Below are positions 1 through 7,492 of a stretch of 22,475 nt of DNA, one piece after another. The position numbers were made by a program, and so were the translations under genes. This DNA comes from DATGEP01 sp035310125. Lineage in GTDB: Bacteria; Chloroflexota; Ktedonobacteria; Ktedonobacterales; JADMIN01. Numbering within the stretch: the first letter of the stretch is position 1; each line of letters opens with the position of its first letter. Below the pieces are notes generated by a model that saw only the letters and a list, made by a program, of their open reading frames with translations, was not told where the DNA came from and searched no databases. Location of the stretch: assembly GCA_035310125.1 (NCBI GenBank), contig DATGEP010000404.1, forward strand, positions 1-22,475. The letters run 5' to 3'.

Positions 1-894
1 AGCTGGCAACTGTTTTTCTCCTATGAAAACTTTCGCCGCTACACGCTACTGATTCCAAGAGCTATCGGAGACCTGTTTGCGCAGCAGTTTATCCGCAGGC
101 GCGGCCTTTATCGCTGGGTAACGCACCAGTGCATTTTCTGGGGCGTCATTCTCTCGTGCGCGATCACCTTTCCGCTCACCTTTGGCTGGCTGCGCTTCAC
201 CCAAACTCCTACAGGGTTGTACCAGATCTGGTTTTTTGGCTTCCAGGTACTGGCGCTGCCCGTAGGTTCGATCTTTGCCTTCCTGATCATTCATGGCCTG
301 GATTTTACAGCATTGATCTTGCTCGTGGGGCTTATACTGGCTTTCCACAGGCGTTTCCACGATCTTGCCTTAATTGCTGTGCAGCGTTTCAGTTTCGACA
401 TCGTTCCGCTGGCGCTGTTGATGGCCATTGCAGTTACAGGGCTGGCGCTTACCGCCGACAGCACCTGGCTGGGCGGCGTCTACTACTGGTATATCTCGCT
501 TACGCACGAGGCGGTCGTTGTGCTGTGGTTAATCTCGCTGCCGTTCGGGAAATTTTTCCATCTCATTGAGCGCCCTGCGACCGTGGGCATCGAACTATAC
601 TGGCGCACCGGAGAAAATACCGAGATGCAGCGCTGCGCGCGCTGCGGCGAAGAGTTTGCGCCGGCGCGTTTCATTCAAGACCTGAAGAAGACGCTCTATG
701 ATGTCGGTGAAAATTACAGCTTGCGCGAAGTTCCTGCTGCAGAGAAGGGTCTTCAAGCGGATGGAGCCTTTGTGGAGGAAGCAGAGGTGACAAGCGTACT
801 GTGGTGGCAAGATATCTGTCCCACGTGCAAGCGCGTCATGCGCGCGCAGGCAAATCTTGCCGCGCTTGGCCGCAGCGGCAATCAGTTCTTGTAA
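1..894 (+). CDS. NarI/DsrM-like cytochrome b membrane subunit with C-terminal zinc ribbon (5' end cut off)
   Basis: The reading frame is open from base 1 to the TAA ending at 894, so the N-terminus lies outside the window; 297 residues are visible. There are about five hydrophobic helices. Histidines suited to bind haem b sit at visible residues 42 (WVTHQC), 98 (IIHGLDF), 169 (SLTHEA) and 187 (KFFHLI). The last two are 18 apart, the spacing of the TM5 haem ligands in NarI. The segment with TG and PFGKFFH resembles the NarI/DsrM/HdrE family. I infer that it exchanges electrons between membrane quinone and the partner subunits encoded just downstream. After the last helix comes a cytoplasmic-looking tail with two CxxC pairs (212/215 and 273/276), likely a zinc ribbon or rubredoxin-like knuckle, which is not part of classical NarI. 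The molybdoenzyme gene follows after 100 bp. The fold is fairly certain; the electron partner is not. Confidence 0.75.
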   Translation, partial: SWQLFFSYENFRRYTLLIPRAIGDLFAQQFIRRRGLYRWVTHQCIFWGVILSCAITFPLTFGWLRFTQTPTGLYQIWFFGFQVLALPVGSIFAFLIIHGLDFTALILLVGLILAFHRRFHDLALIAVQRFSFDIVPLALLMAIAVTGLALTADSTWLGGVYYWYISLTHEAVVVLWLISLPFGKFFHLIERPATVGIELYWRTGENTEMQRCARCGEEFAPARFIQDLKKTLYDVGENYSLREVPAAEKGLQADGAFVEEAEVTSVLWWQDICPTCKRVMRAQANLAALGRSGNQFL

Positions 895-994
895 GGAAGC
901 TTCGTAATTATTTGAGAATTCTCGCAGCCAGGCGGCTCGCAATCAAGAAGAGGGCGGAACTGGAGCGTTACTAAATTCATAGGGGCATAAAGTT

Positions 995-3289
995 ATGAGC
1001 GTAGATAAAGGTATATTTCGCGGCGGCCGCCGCAACCAGCCGGAGACGTTTGACTTTCATTCAGGCGACCATGGGTCTCCACATTGGAGATCTGATGAGG
1101 CGATTGACCGCTATGTGCCGACGCATTGCTGTTACTGCGGCGTGCAGTGCGGCATGTACCTGAAAGTTGCTAATGGCAAAGTAGTTGGCGTAGAGCCGCG
1201 CGAGGACTTTCCGCTCAATCATGGTATGCTCTGCCCCAAAGGAGCTACCGCTTATCAAACCGTAAACAATCCTGATCGTTTGACCTACCCGCTTATGCGT
1301 CGTGGAGGGAAAGACAGTCCGTTGGAGCGGGCCGGTTGGGATGAAGTGCTTGATGCTATTGCGCAGCGTTTTCGCGCTATTCAGGCGGAGCATGGCAAGG
1401 ACACCGTTGCCATCTACAGCGGCTCCTCGATGACGAACGAGAAGTGCTACCTGATGGGTAAATTTGCGCGCGTGGCGCTTGGTACGCGCCACACGGACTA
1501 CAATGGCCGGCTGTGCATGTCCTCGGCGACAGGAGCCAACGAGCGCTCGCTTGGTATTGATCGAGCCGCCAACCCTGTCAGCGACATGCTGCACGCGGAT
1601 TGCATCTTCGTGATCGGCGCGAACGTCGGTGAGTGCTTTCCCATCGTGACCAGCTATCTCTGGCAGGCGCGCGACCGCGGCTGCAAGCTCATTGTTGCTG
1701 ATCCTCGCCAGACGCCGATAGCGCGCACGGCAGATATTTTTCTCCCTCTGCGTCCCGGAACGGACTCGGCGCTGCTCAATGGCATGCTGCACGTCATCAT
1801 TCAAGATGGGCTGGTGGACGAAGATTTTATTCGCGAGCGTACTGTGGGCTGGGAAGAGACCAAAGCCCTTGTCGAGCAGTACCCGCCGGAGCGAGTGGCA
1901 AAAGTCTGCGGCCTGCGTCCCGAAACCATCGTCGAAGCGGCACGCCTGTATGGACAGGCCAGGGCCGCCTTGACCTACACGGCGCGCGGACTGGAACACC
2001 AGAGCAAGGGCGTAGATAACGGCGTGACGGCGGCGAACCTGGCCCTGGCAACGGGCAATTTTGGCCGGCCCGGCGCGGGTTACGGCACGTTAACCGGGCA
2101 AGGCAACGGGCAGGGCGGCCGTGAAATGGGGCAGAAAGCCTCGCAACTGCCCGGCTGCCGCGAAGTTGACAACCCAGAGGATCGTGCCTATATCTGCTCG
2201 GTCTGGGGCATCGACGAGAAAGACCTGCCGCATTCAGGCTACCCTGCTACGCTGATGATTCCCGCGATGCTGCGCCAGGAGATTCGTGCCTGCTTCATGA
2301 TCTGCTCGAACCCGATGGTTTCGCTGCCCGACCAGCATACCGTCGAGCGTGCCCTGCGCGGGCTGGATCTCTTCGTCATCTGCGACTTCTTTCTCTCCGA
2401 GACGGCGGAGCTTGCCGATGTGGTGCTGCCTGGTAATGTCTGGGCCGAAGACGAAGGCACCGTCACCAGTCTCGAAGGGCGTGTCATCAAATACAACAAA
2501 GCGGTAGACCCACCCGACGAAGCGCGTCTGGATTGGGATATTGTCTGCGACCTCGCGCGGCGGCTCGGCAAAGGCCAGTACTTCCCCTACAAAGGGCAGC
2601 GCGACATCTTCGAGGAGATACGCATCGCCACCAAAGGCTCTAAATGCGACTACTTCGGCATCACCTATGAGAAGATCGAAGCGCAGAACGGCGTTTTCTG
2701 GCCCTGCCCGACTGAGGATCACCCCGGCACGCCCCGGCTCTACGAAGAGCGGTTCGGCTTCCCCGACGGCAAGGCGCGCTTCCATCCGATTACCTATCTA
2801 CCACCTGCCGAAGAGCCGGACGACGAATACCCGATGGTGCTCACGACGGGCCGCGTCGTGTATCATTATCTCTCCGGCAACCAAACGCGCCGCACGCCAT
2901 TCCTTTTTGAGATGGCCCCCTGCCCCTGGGTAGAGATCCACGAGCGCACGGCGGAACGGCTGGGTGTTCAGGACGCCGACTGGGTAACGGTACGCACCCG
3001 CCGTGGCGAAGTCACCGCTCCGGCGCTGGTAGTGCGCTCGATTCGCCCGGATACGCTCTTCATCCCCTATCACTACGGCCATACGCAGGCCGTCAACATC
3101 CTCACCAATCCAGTCCTGGAGCCAATGAACAAGATTCCAGAGTACAAAGTCTGCGCCGCGGCCATCGTGAAGGCCGAGCAGCCGCCAGCGTGGGCCAGTG
3201 AGTTCGCGCCGGAGTTCCTTGAGGAGGCGCGCAAGCACCGCCGCCAGCTACCGAGCGCTGGCGCTCGACAAGGCCCGACGGTGCGATGA
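995..3289 (+). CDS. Molybdopterin oxidoreductase catalytic subunit (nitrate reductase / formate dehydrogenase type)
   Basis: This 764-residue protein has the full layout of the DMSO-reductase superfamily. An N-terminal [4Fe-4S] motif C45-x2-C48-x3-C52-x27-C80 is followed by the bis-MGD domains and a C-terminal molydopterin-dinucleotide-binding domain (about residues 610-730). The segment NGRLCMSSA at 170-178 offers C174 as the molybdenum ligand. This Cys-type signature is typical of assimilatory and periplasmic nitrate reductases (NasA/NarB/NapA) and argues against arsenite oxidase or DMSO reductase. No Tat signal or hydrophobic N-terminus is visible, so the protein is probably cytoplasmic. 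AGGGG at 981-985, nine bases before ATG 995, supports the start. The cytochrome b, ferredoxin and Rieske neighbours suggest a membrane-attached complex. Nitrate is the best guess for substrate; formate or another oxyanion is not excluded. A perfect CGAGCGC-TG-GCGCTCG palindrome (3252-3267) lies in the last codons, so the final residues may be a repeat-derived extension. Confidence 0.9.
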   Translation: MSVDKGIFRGGRRNQPETFDFHSGDHGSPHWRSDEAIDRYVPTHCCYCGVQCGMYLKVANGKVVGVEPREDFPLNHGMLCPKGATAYQTVNNPDRLTYPLMRRGGKDSPLERAGWDEVLDAIAQRFRAIQAEHGKDTVAIYSGSSMTNEKCYLMGKFARVALGTRHTDYNGRLCMSSATGANERSLGIDRAANPVSDMLHADCIFVIGANVGECFPIVTSYLWQARDRGCKLIVADPRQTPIARTADIFLPLRPGTDSALLNGMLHVIIQDGLVDEDFIRERTVGWEETKALVEQYPPERVAKVCGLRPETIVEAARLYGQARAALTYTARGLEHQSKGVDNGVTAANLALATGNFGRPGAGYGTLTGQGNGQGGREMGQKASQLPGCREVDNPEDRAYICSVWGIDEKDLPHSGYPATLMIPAMLRQEIRACFMICSNPMVSLPDQHTVERALRGLDLFVICDFFLSETAELADVVLPGNVWAEDEGTVTSLEGRVIKYNKAVDPPDEARLDWDIVCDLARRLGKGQYFPYKGQRDIFEEIRIATKGSKCDYFGITYEKIEAQNGVFWPCPTEDHPGTPRLYEERFGFPDGKARFHPITYLPPAEEPDDEYPMVLTTGRVVYHYLSGNQTRRTPFLFEMAPCPWVEIHERTAERLGVQDADWVTVRTRRGEVTAPALVVRSIRPDTLFIPYHYGHTQAVNILTNPVLEPMNKIPEYKVCAAAIVKAEQPPAWASEFAPEFLEEARKHRRQLPSAGARQGPTVR

Positions 3290-3303
3290 TGCCCGCCCAC
3301 ACT

Positions 3304-3327
3304 GTAGGGGCGCTGCCTGCTGCGCCC
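3304..3327. repeat. GTAGGGGCG hairpin repeat, subfamily B, copy 1
   Basis: GTAGGGGCGC is followed by TGCCTGCT and GCGCCC, giving a 6-bp GGGCGC/GCGCCC stem. Near-identical copies occur at 7364-7387, 12294-12317 and 12333-12359. This copy lies between the molybdoenzyme and ferredoxin genes inside the presumed operon. Confidence 0.8.
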
Positions 3328-3391
3328 GCCGGCCTTGCCCGCGCATGCGGTATATCATGTGGTGCTATCCTCGTCGAGGAGGTTCAGAAAG

Positions 3392-4189
3392 ATGGCCGTC
3401 AAGCGGATATTCCTTGATCCGTCGCGCTGCATCGGCTGCCGTGCCTGCGTCGCCGCCTGTCGTGAATGCGACACCCACAAAGGCGACAGCATGATCTACA
3501 TTGATTACATAGATCGCGGCAACACGGTCGCCACGTCACCGACGCTCTGCATGCACTGTGAGGAGCCAGTAGCTCCCTGCGCCCAGGTCTGTCCCGCTCA
3601 GGCGATCCTCATCAGCCCGGACGGCGTGGTGCATCAGGCCGACGACACCCGCTGTATCAATATCCGCAACTGTGTCTACGCCTGCCCCTTCGGTGTACCC
3701 AAGTTCGATACGAGCGGCCACTACATGCGCAAATGCAACCTCTGCTACGACCGCACGAGCCTCGGCAAATCCCCAATGTGCGCATCTGTCTGTCCTTCCG
3801 GCGCCATCTTCTATGGCACCTATGAGGAATTCATCGCGGCTGGTCGCGGCCAGCAGGGCGCGAAGCCGGTCAACATTTTCTACTTCGGCAAGCAGCGCGT
3901 GCGTACCCGCAACTATGTCGTCATGTCCCAGCAGGATGATGCGCTGGATCTCCTCGCCCTCGCGGAAGAAGCGAGCCTGGGCAACATTCCCACCCTGCCC
4001 GTACCTTCGGCGGGGCGCGAAGTCGAAGCATGGGTGGACGCCGATACTGCTGGCATCCCCCAGCGCAGCGCGCCGCCCCAACCCTGGGCGCCGCGCACGC
4101 CACCTGAGACGCCCGCGCCGCCCAAGCCCGCGATAGATCCCAGTCGTGAAGCGAAGCCCACCGGCCCTACCCCCGTTCCCGTCCCGTAG
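3392..4189 (+). CDS. 4Fe-4S poly-ferredoxin subunit (HycB/NrfC/PsrB-like) of the molybdoenzyme
   Basis: The protein has 265 residues from ATG 3392. GAGGAGG at 3376-3382 favours this start over an upstream in-frame ATG at 3335, and the family normally begins close to the first cysteine. Four cysteine clusters are visible: C13/16/19/23, C53/56/63/67, C88/94/98 and C115/118/130/134. Such subunits carry electrons between a molybdopterin catalytic subunit and a membrane partner. The third cluster is odd: the canonical CxxCxxCxxxC reads C88-I-N-I91-R-N-C94, so Ile replaces one cysteine, compatible with a [3Fe-4S] centre or a lost ligand. The second group has two extra residues before its third cysteine. 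After about residue 205 the sequence becomes a proline-rich, low-complexity tail. The TAG stop (4187-4189) is supplied by a hairpin repeat, so the tail length may have been changed by repeat insertion. Confidence 0.9.
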   Translation: MAVKRIFLDPSRCIGCRACVAACRECDTHKGDSMIYIDYIDRGNTVATSPTLCMHCEEPVAPCAQVCPAQAILISPDGVVHQADDTRCINIRNCVYACPFGVPKFDTSGHYMRKCNLCYDRTSLGKSPMCASVCPSGAIFYGTYEEFIAAGRGQQGAKPVNIFYFGKQRVRTRNYVVMSQQDDALDLLALAEEASLGNIPTLPVPSAGREVEAWVDADTAGIPQRSAPPQPWAPRTPPETPAPPKPAIDPSREAKPTGPTPVPVP

Positions 4190-4208
4190 GGGCGTCCGTT
4201 GGACGCCC
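4186..4208. repeat. GTAGGGGCG hairpin repeat, subfamily A, copy 1 (supplies a stop codon)
   Basis: GTAG is followed by a perfect 8-bp hairpin GGGCGTCC-GTT-GGACGCCC (stem arms 4190-4197 and 4201-4208). The TAG of the repeat is the stop codon of the ferredoxin gene. The same arrangement recurs at 21157-21179 with a TGT loop, and a third copy with a GGT loop is at 21796-21818. Confidence 0.85.
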
Positions 4209-4250
4209 GCCGGGCGCGAACGTGAAAACTGATAGTGTGGAGAAATAGAC

Positions 4251-4877
4251 ATGGCAGACAGCTTAGATAGCAACACTACCCGGGACACGCCAACCGGCGG
4301 TGCGCCAGGCTCCGCCGCCTCAACCACTCCCTCGGACACGGGCCACCCGGCGCGCCCGCGCACCTCGCGACAGCTCATGCGCCGGCAAGCGAAGGATCAG
4401 CAGTGGCGCGACGAGTTTCCCTACCACTGGAGCGCGGACGACCTCGTGACCCGCCGCGATACCCTCCGGTTTCTCGTTGCCGGCTCAAGTGCCCTCCTGG
4501 TCGCCAGCGCCGCGCTCGCGGTCGTCGGCAGCGTCCGCTCCAGCACCAACATGGCCGTTCGTCCCGTCGCGCGCGTAGGCGAGCTTGGCATCAATCAATG
4601 GAAGATGATAGATCGCTATCCCGACCAGTACGCACAGGGGATTCTTGTCAATCTGCCAGGCAACCGGCTGGTCGCGTATAGCGATGTCTGCACGCACCTC
4701 TCCTGCGCCGTGCTGTACCAGCCGGACAAACAGCACTTTTACTGTCCCTGCCACGACGGCCTCTTTGATGCCTACAGCGGCAACGTGCTGGCTGGCCCAC
4801 CGACACGGCCACTTCCCATCATCCAGCTTGTCGAGCATAACGGCATCATCTACGCCGTTCAGGAGACAGAGCGATGA
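4251..4877 (+). CDS. Rieske [2Fe-2S] protein with Tat-type signal anchor
   Basis: This 208-residue protein has a hydrophilic N-terminal tail, then TRRDTLRFL (67-75) followed by a hydrophobic stretch to about residue 93. That is a twin-arginine signal anchor, the usual export route for Rieske proteins that acquire their cluster in the cytoplasm. The cluster motifs are C147-T-H149-L-S-C152 and C165-P-C167-H168. C147, H149, C165 and H168 would hold the [2Fe-2S] cluster, and C152/C167 can form the disulfide found in high-potential bc1/b6f-type Rieske proteins. It should therefore sit on the outer face of the membrane. Its place between the ferredoxin and a two-helix membrane gene suggests it belongs to the redox complex. 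It is not obviously the AioB partner of an arsenite oxidase, because the catalytic subunit has the wrong metal-ligand signature. The stop overlaps the next start (ATGA at 4874-4877), indicating translational coupling. Confidence 0.92.
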   Translation: MADSLDSNTTRDTPTGGAPGSAASTTPSDTGHPARPRTSRQLMRRQAKDQQWRDEFPYHWSADDLVTRRDTLRFLVAGSSALLVASAALAVVGSVRSSTNMAVRPVARVGELGINQWKMIDRYPDQYAQGILVNLPGNRLVAYSDVCTHLSCAVLYQPDKQHFYCPCHDGLFDAYSGNVLAGPPTRPLPIIQLVEHNGIIYAVQETER

Positions 4878-5302
4878 GCGACAACGCGGACGGCAGAGAC
4901 GAGAGCTTCACCGTCTCATCGGAGCCGGAGAATCCTAACGAGGGCGGCGCGGTGCTGGAGGGTGGCACCCTGATGGGGCCGGTAGCGCGACGACGTATGA
5001 TCCGGCGGCAGGTGGCCAACCCGGACGACCCAATCGTGCGACGTCCCCGCTACGGCAAGTATGGGCCGGAGGTGGGACCTGACTTTCGTGGCTCGCTGGG
5101 CAGGGTCGCCGTCGTCCAGGGGCAAATCTTTCTCGTTGGCTCAATTGTCATTCTCCAGCTTTTCCTGATTACCACGGCCCTCTTCGAGCTACTCTCCGGC
5201 GAGACTAACCTGCTCTGGTGGATCTGCGGCGCCAGTCTTGTCTCGTTCCTGGTGGTGCTGATTGTGGCGCTCTGGCCGCGCAGCCACGTCAAGGGATTCT
5301 GA
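4874..5302 (+). CDS. Small two-helix membrane protein of the redox operon
   Basis: This 142-residue protein belongs to no family I recognise. Residues 1-75 are hydrophilic and charged, including an Arg-rich stretch near 39-45 (ARRRMIRR). Two membrane helices follow, about 80-106 and 112-134, and then a short basic tail (PRSHVKGF). The ATG overlaps the Rieske stop codon by four bases, so the two are almost certainly translated together. Small membrane proteins in this position often act as assembly or anchoring subunits; that role here is inference from position only. The stop codon at 5300-5302 lies against the ribosome binding site of the next gene. Confidence 0.8.
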   Translation: MSDNADGRDESFTVSSEPENPNEGGAVLEGGTLMGPVARRRMIRRQVANPDDPIVRRPRYGKYGPEVGPDFRGSLGRVAVVQGQIFLVGSIVILQLFLITTALFELLSGETNLLWWICGASLVSFLVVLIVALWPRSHVKGF

Positions 5303-5316
5303 AAGGATCGCGCGCG

Positions 5317-6273
5317 ATGGAGCTTCTCGTCATTGGGTGCGGCGTATCAGGCCTGACCACCGGCATCGCGCTGCTGCGGGCGGGGCACAGCGTCCGCATC
5401 TGGGCAAAGGCGCTGCCACCTGAGACGACCTCGAATGTCGCGGCTGCCGTCTGGTATCCCTACATGGCGTTCCCCGCCGACCGCGTGGCAGCTTGGAGCG
5501 CCGATGGGTATCGCGTGTTTCTTGAGCTTGCCAGCAACCCGGACACCGGCGTGATCCAATCGCGAGTATTCGATCTCCTGCGGGCACCAGCTCCGGATCC
5601 CGCGTGGAAGGATGACGTACACGATTTCCGCCACGCGCCAGCGGACGAGCTACCGGCGGGCTTCGCGGACGCTCGCGTCTTCGTGGCGCCGGTCATTGAT
5701 ACATCACGCTATCTGGACTACCTCATGCGCACGTTTCGAGCGGAAGGTGGCAACATCGAGCAACGTACCGTGCGCGACATGTCGCAGGCGCTCGCTGAGT
5801 CTCATGCGGTCGTGAACTGTACCGGGCTGGGCGCCCGCGAGCTGGTAGGCGATGGCGAGTTCCGCCCGTTGCGCGGGCAGGTGGTGCGTGTCCGGCCCAC
5901 AGGCTCACGCCGCGTGCTCCTCGACGACAACGGGGCAGGCGAGGTAACGTACATTGTGCCGCGCATCTCCGATACGATCCTGGGCGGCACGGACGACGAA
6001 GGCGACGAGCGCACCGAGCCTGACCCGGCGATCACCCGCGACATCCTGCGGCGCTGTGCCCGGCTTGACCCTACCCTCGCGGACCTGAGCGAAGACGACA
6101 TACTTGGGGTCGCCGTGGGGATACGCCCCGTCCGCTCCACGGTACGGTTGGAAGTCGAGCCGGCGGGGACTGGCCGCTGGCTGATTCACAACTACGGGCA
6201 TGGCGGCGCGGGCGTGACACTCTCGTGGGGCTGCGCCAACGAGGTCGCGCGGTTGGTAGAGAATGTGCGATAA
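5317..6273 (+). CDS. D-amino-acid oxidase family flavoenzyme (DAAO/D-aspartate oxidase)
   Basis: The protein has 318 residues from ATG 5317. GAAAGGA at 5301-5307 supports this start, and an FAD-binding Rossmann motif (GCGVSG, residues 7-12) begins right after it. Family landmarks follow in order: VVNCTGLGARELV, PLRGQVV, VTYIVPR with Tyr212, TILGGT, GIRPVRSTVRLE with Arg270, and the C-terminal HNYGHGGAGVTLSWGCA signature. Arg270 and Tyr212 correspond to the substrate carboxylate-binding residues of this family. Such enzymes oxidise D-amino acids to 2-oxo acids, ammonia and hydrogen peroxide. Neutral versus acidic substrate preference cannot be told from sequence alone. The gene starts 14 bp after the small membrane protein gene, so it is probably the last gene of the redox operon. 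A link through ammonium or nitrogen supply is possible but only inferred. Confidence 0.92.
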   Translation: MELLVIGCGVSGLTTGIALLRAGHSVRIWAKALPPETTSNVAAAVWYPYMAFPADRVAAWSADGYRVFLELASNPDTGVIQSRVFDLLRAPAPDPAWKDDVHDFRHAPADELPAGFADARVFVAPVIDTSRYLDYLMRTFRAEGGNIEQRTVRDMSQALAESHAVVNCTGLGARELVGDGEFRPLRGQVVRVRPTGSRRVLLDDNGAGEVTYIVPRISDTILGGTDDEGDERTEPDPAITRDILRRCARLDPTLADLSEDDILGVAVGIRPVRSTVRLEVEPAGTGRWLIHNYGHGGAGVTLSWGCANEVARLVENVR

Positions 6274-6351
6274 CCGAATTCGTCCTCCCTTCACCACATC
6301 GGCGAGCGGCAAGGGGGCGCCTGTTGGTACGACGGGGAAGGCGAAAAACAC

Positions 6352-7278
6352 ATGACGACGCGCGGACGGCGACCGGTGGTAATGCTAATGCTAGCAGGTG
6401 CTTTGCTGCTTGCTGCGTGTGGCGGAAGCACCGTGCCTCCGCAAGTCTACGTACCGCTTCCTGGCGCGCTGCCCAACTTCAGCCACATATTCGTCATCGT
6501 GATGGAAAACTCTGAGTATGGCGATATCATCGGCAGCCCGCACGCGCCCTACATCAATTCGCTGGCACACACCTATGGGCTGGCGACCCAATACTACGCC
6601 ACTACCCATCCGAGCCTGCCTAACTACTTATCTCTCGCCGGCGGAGATACGTTTGGAGTGACGTCAGACTGTACAGACTGCTTTGTCCACGCGTCGAACA
6701 ACCTCGTGGATGCGTTAGAGGCGGGTCACAAAACCTGGCGCGCCTATATGGAGGGCATGCCCGCGCCCTGCTTCACCGGCGATGCGTACCCCTACGCGCA
6801 GAAGCACAACCCATTCATCTACTTTGACGACGTACGCAACAATTCCGCTCGCTGCCACGACATCGTTCCGCTGACGGGATTTGCCAGCGATCTCGGCGCC
6901 GCGACGGTTCCCGATTTTGTCTGGATCACCCCCAACCTCTGCCATGACATGCACGATTGCCCCACCGCAACGGGAGACCAATGGCTCTCCCAGGAGGTGC
7001 CGCTCATTCTCGCTTCACCCGCCTGGAAACAATCGGGCGCGCTCTTCATCACCTGGGACGAGGGTACGTCTTCGGATGGCTGCTGCACCTTCGCTGGCGG
7101 CGGGCGGGTCGCGACACTCGTCATCTCGCCGCTCGGTCGCAAGCAGTTCCAATCCGCCACGCCGCACGATCACTACTCACTGCTACGCACCGTCACGGAT
7201 GCCTGGCAGCTTACCGACCCCCGGCACGCCGCCGATCCCGCCACCGCGCCGCTGACCGAGTTCTTTACCGCCGCCTAG
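6352..7278 (+). CDS. Lipoprotein phosphoesterase (PF04185-type acid phosphatase / phospholipase C-like)
   Basis: This 308-residue protein starts with a signal peptide ending in a lipobox, L20-A-A-C23, so it is probably a membrane-anchored lipoprotein facing outward. Motifs of the phosphoesterase family of SapM-like acid phosphatases and phospholipase C enzymes are visible: IVMENSEY (49-56), HPSLPNYLSL (86-95), PNLCHDMHDC (194-203), ITWDEG (233-238) and a late HDHYSLLRT. Family members hydrolyse phosphomonoesters or phospholipid head groups. Several cysteine pairs (107/110, and others near 199-203) suggest disulfides, consistent with an extracytoplasmic location. GGGGAAGG just upstream (6334-6341) supports ATG 6352. 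It lies 78 bp after the D-amino-acid oxidase gene and may have its own promoter. The family is clear; the substrate is not. Confidence 0.9.
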   Translation: MTTRGRRPVVMLMLAGALLLAACGGSTVPPQVYVPLPGALPNFSHIFVIVMENSEYGDIIGSPHAPYINSLAHTYGLATQYYATTHPSLPNYLSLAGGDTFGVTSDCTDCFVHASNNLVDALEAGHKTWRAYMEGMPAPCFTGDAYPYAQKHNPFIYFDDVRNNSARCHDIVPLTGFASDLGAATVPDFVWITPNLCHDMHDCPTATGDQWLSQEVPLILASPAWKQSGALFITWDEGTSSDGCCTFAGGGRVATLVISPLGRKQFQSATPHDHYSLLRTVTDAWQLTDPRHAADPATAPLTEFFTAA

Positions 7279-7363
7279 CTTCAGCCCGCATCATAGTTCC
7301 CCGCGCGCCGGCCATTCCCGCCATTGATGGAGATGTAGGAATAACGGCGGACTGGCTCCGGTA

Positions 7364-7387
7364 GTAGGGGCGCTGCCTGCCGCGCCC
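7364..7387. repeat. GTAGGGGCG hairpin repeat, subfamily B, copy 2
   Basis: GTAGGGGCGC, then TGCCTGCC, then GCGCCC. It differs by one base from the copy at 3304. It ends 5 bp before the Clp_N gene remnant and so forms its left border. Confidence 0.8.
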
Positions 7388-7392
7388 GTCAA

Positions 7393-7492
7393 GTGCCGTC
7401 GTTCTCGCAAGAGGAGGCGCAGCGGTTTGGTCACAACTACATCGGTACGGAGCACCTGCTCCTGGAGCGTGTTAAGGACTTGATGTTGAGGT
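7393..7492 (+). pseudogene. Remnant of a Clp_N-domain gene
   Basis: Bases 7393-7464 read V-PSFSQEEAQRFGHNYIGTEHLLL, matching residues 26-49 of the intact Clp_N protein encoded at 8430. Over these 24 codons I count ten base differences, eight of them silent. This implies divergence while the copy was still under coding selection, not a recent copy error. Homology ends where an inverted repeat starts (7462), and the frame runs to a stop at 7492 through unrelated sequence. The left edge abuts a hairpin repeat. No start codon or ribosome binding site remains. Confidence 0.8.

Noticed and set aside
1061..1999. 312-codon open frame antisense to the molybdoenzyme gene
   Set aside because: It shows no protein-family pattern; the plus-strand frame carries all expected molybdoenzyme motifs.
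3536..4378. 280-codon open frame antisense to the ferredoxin and Rieske genes
   Set aside because: It crosses two genes with clear iron-sulfur motifs and the hairpin repeat between them; it is a GC-rich shadow frame.
995..4877. Arsenite oxidase (AioAB), because a molybdoenzyme and a Rieske protein are together
   Set aside because: The catalytic subunit has a four-Cys [4Fe-4S] motif and the RLCMSSA Cys ligand, and the operon has a poly-ferredoxin; AioA has a [3Fe-4S] motif and no Cys ligand.
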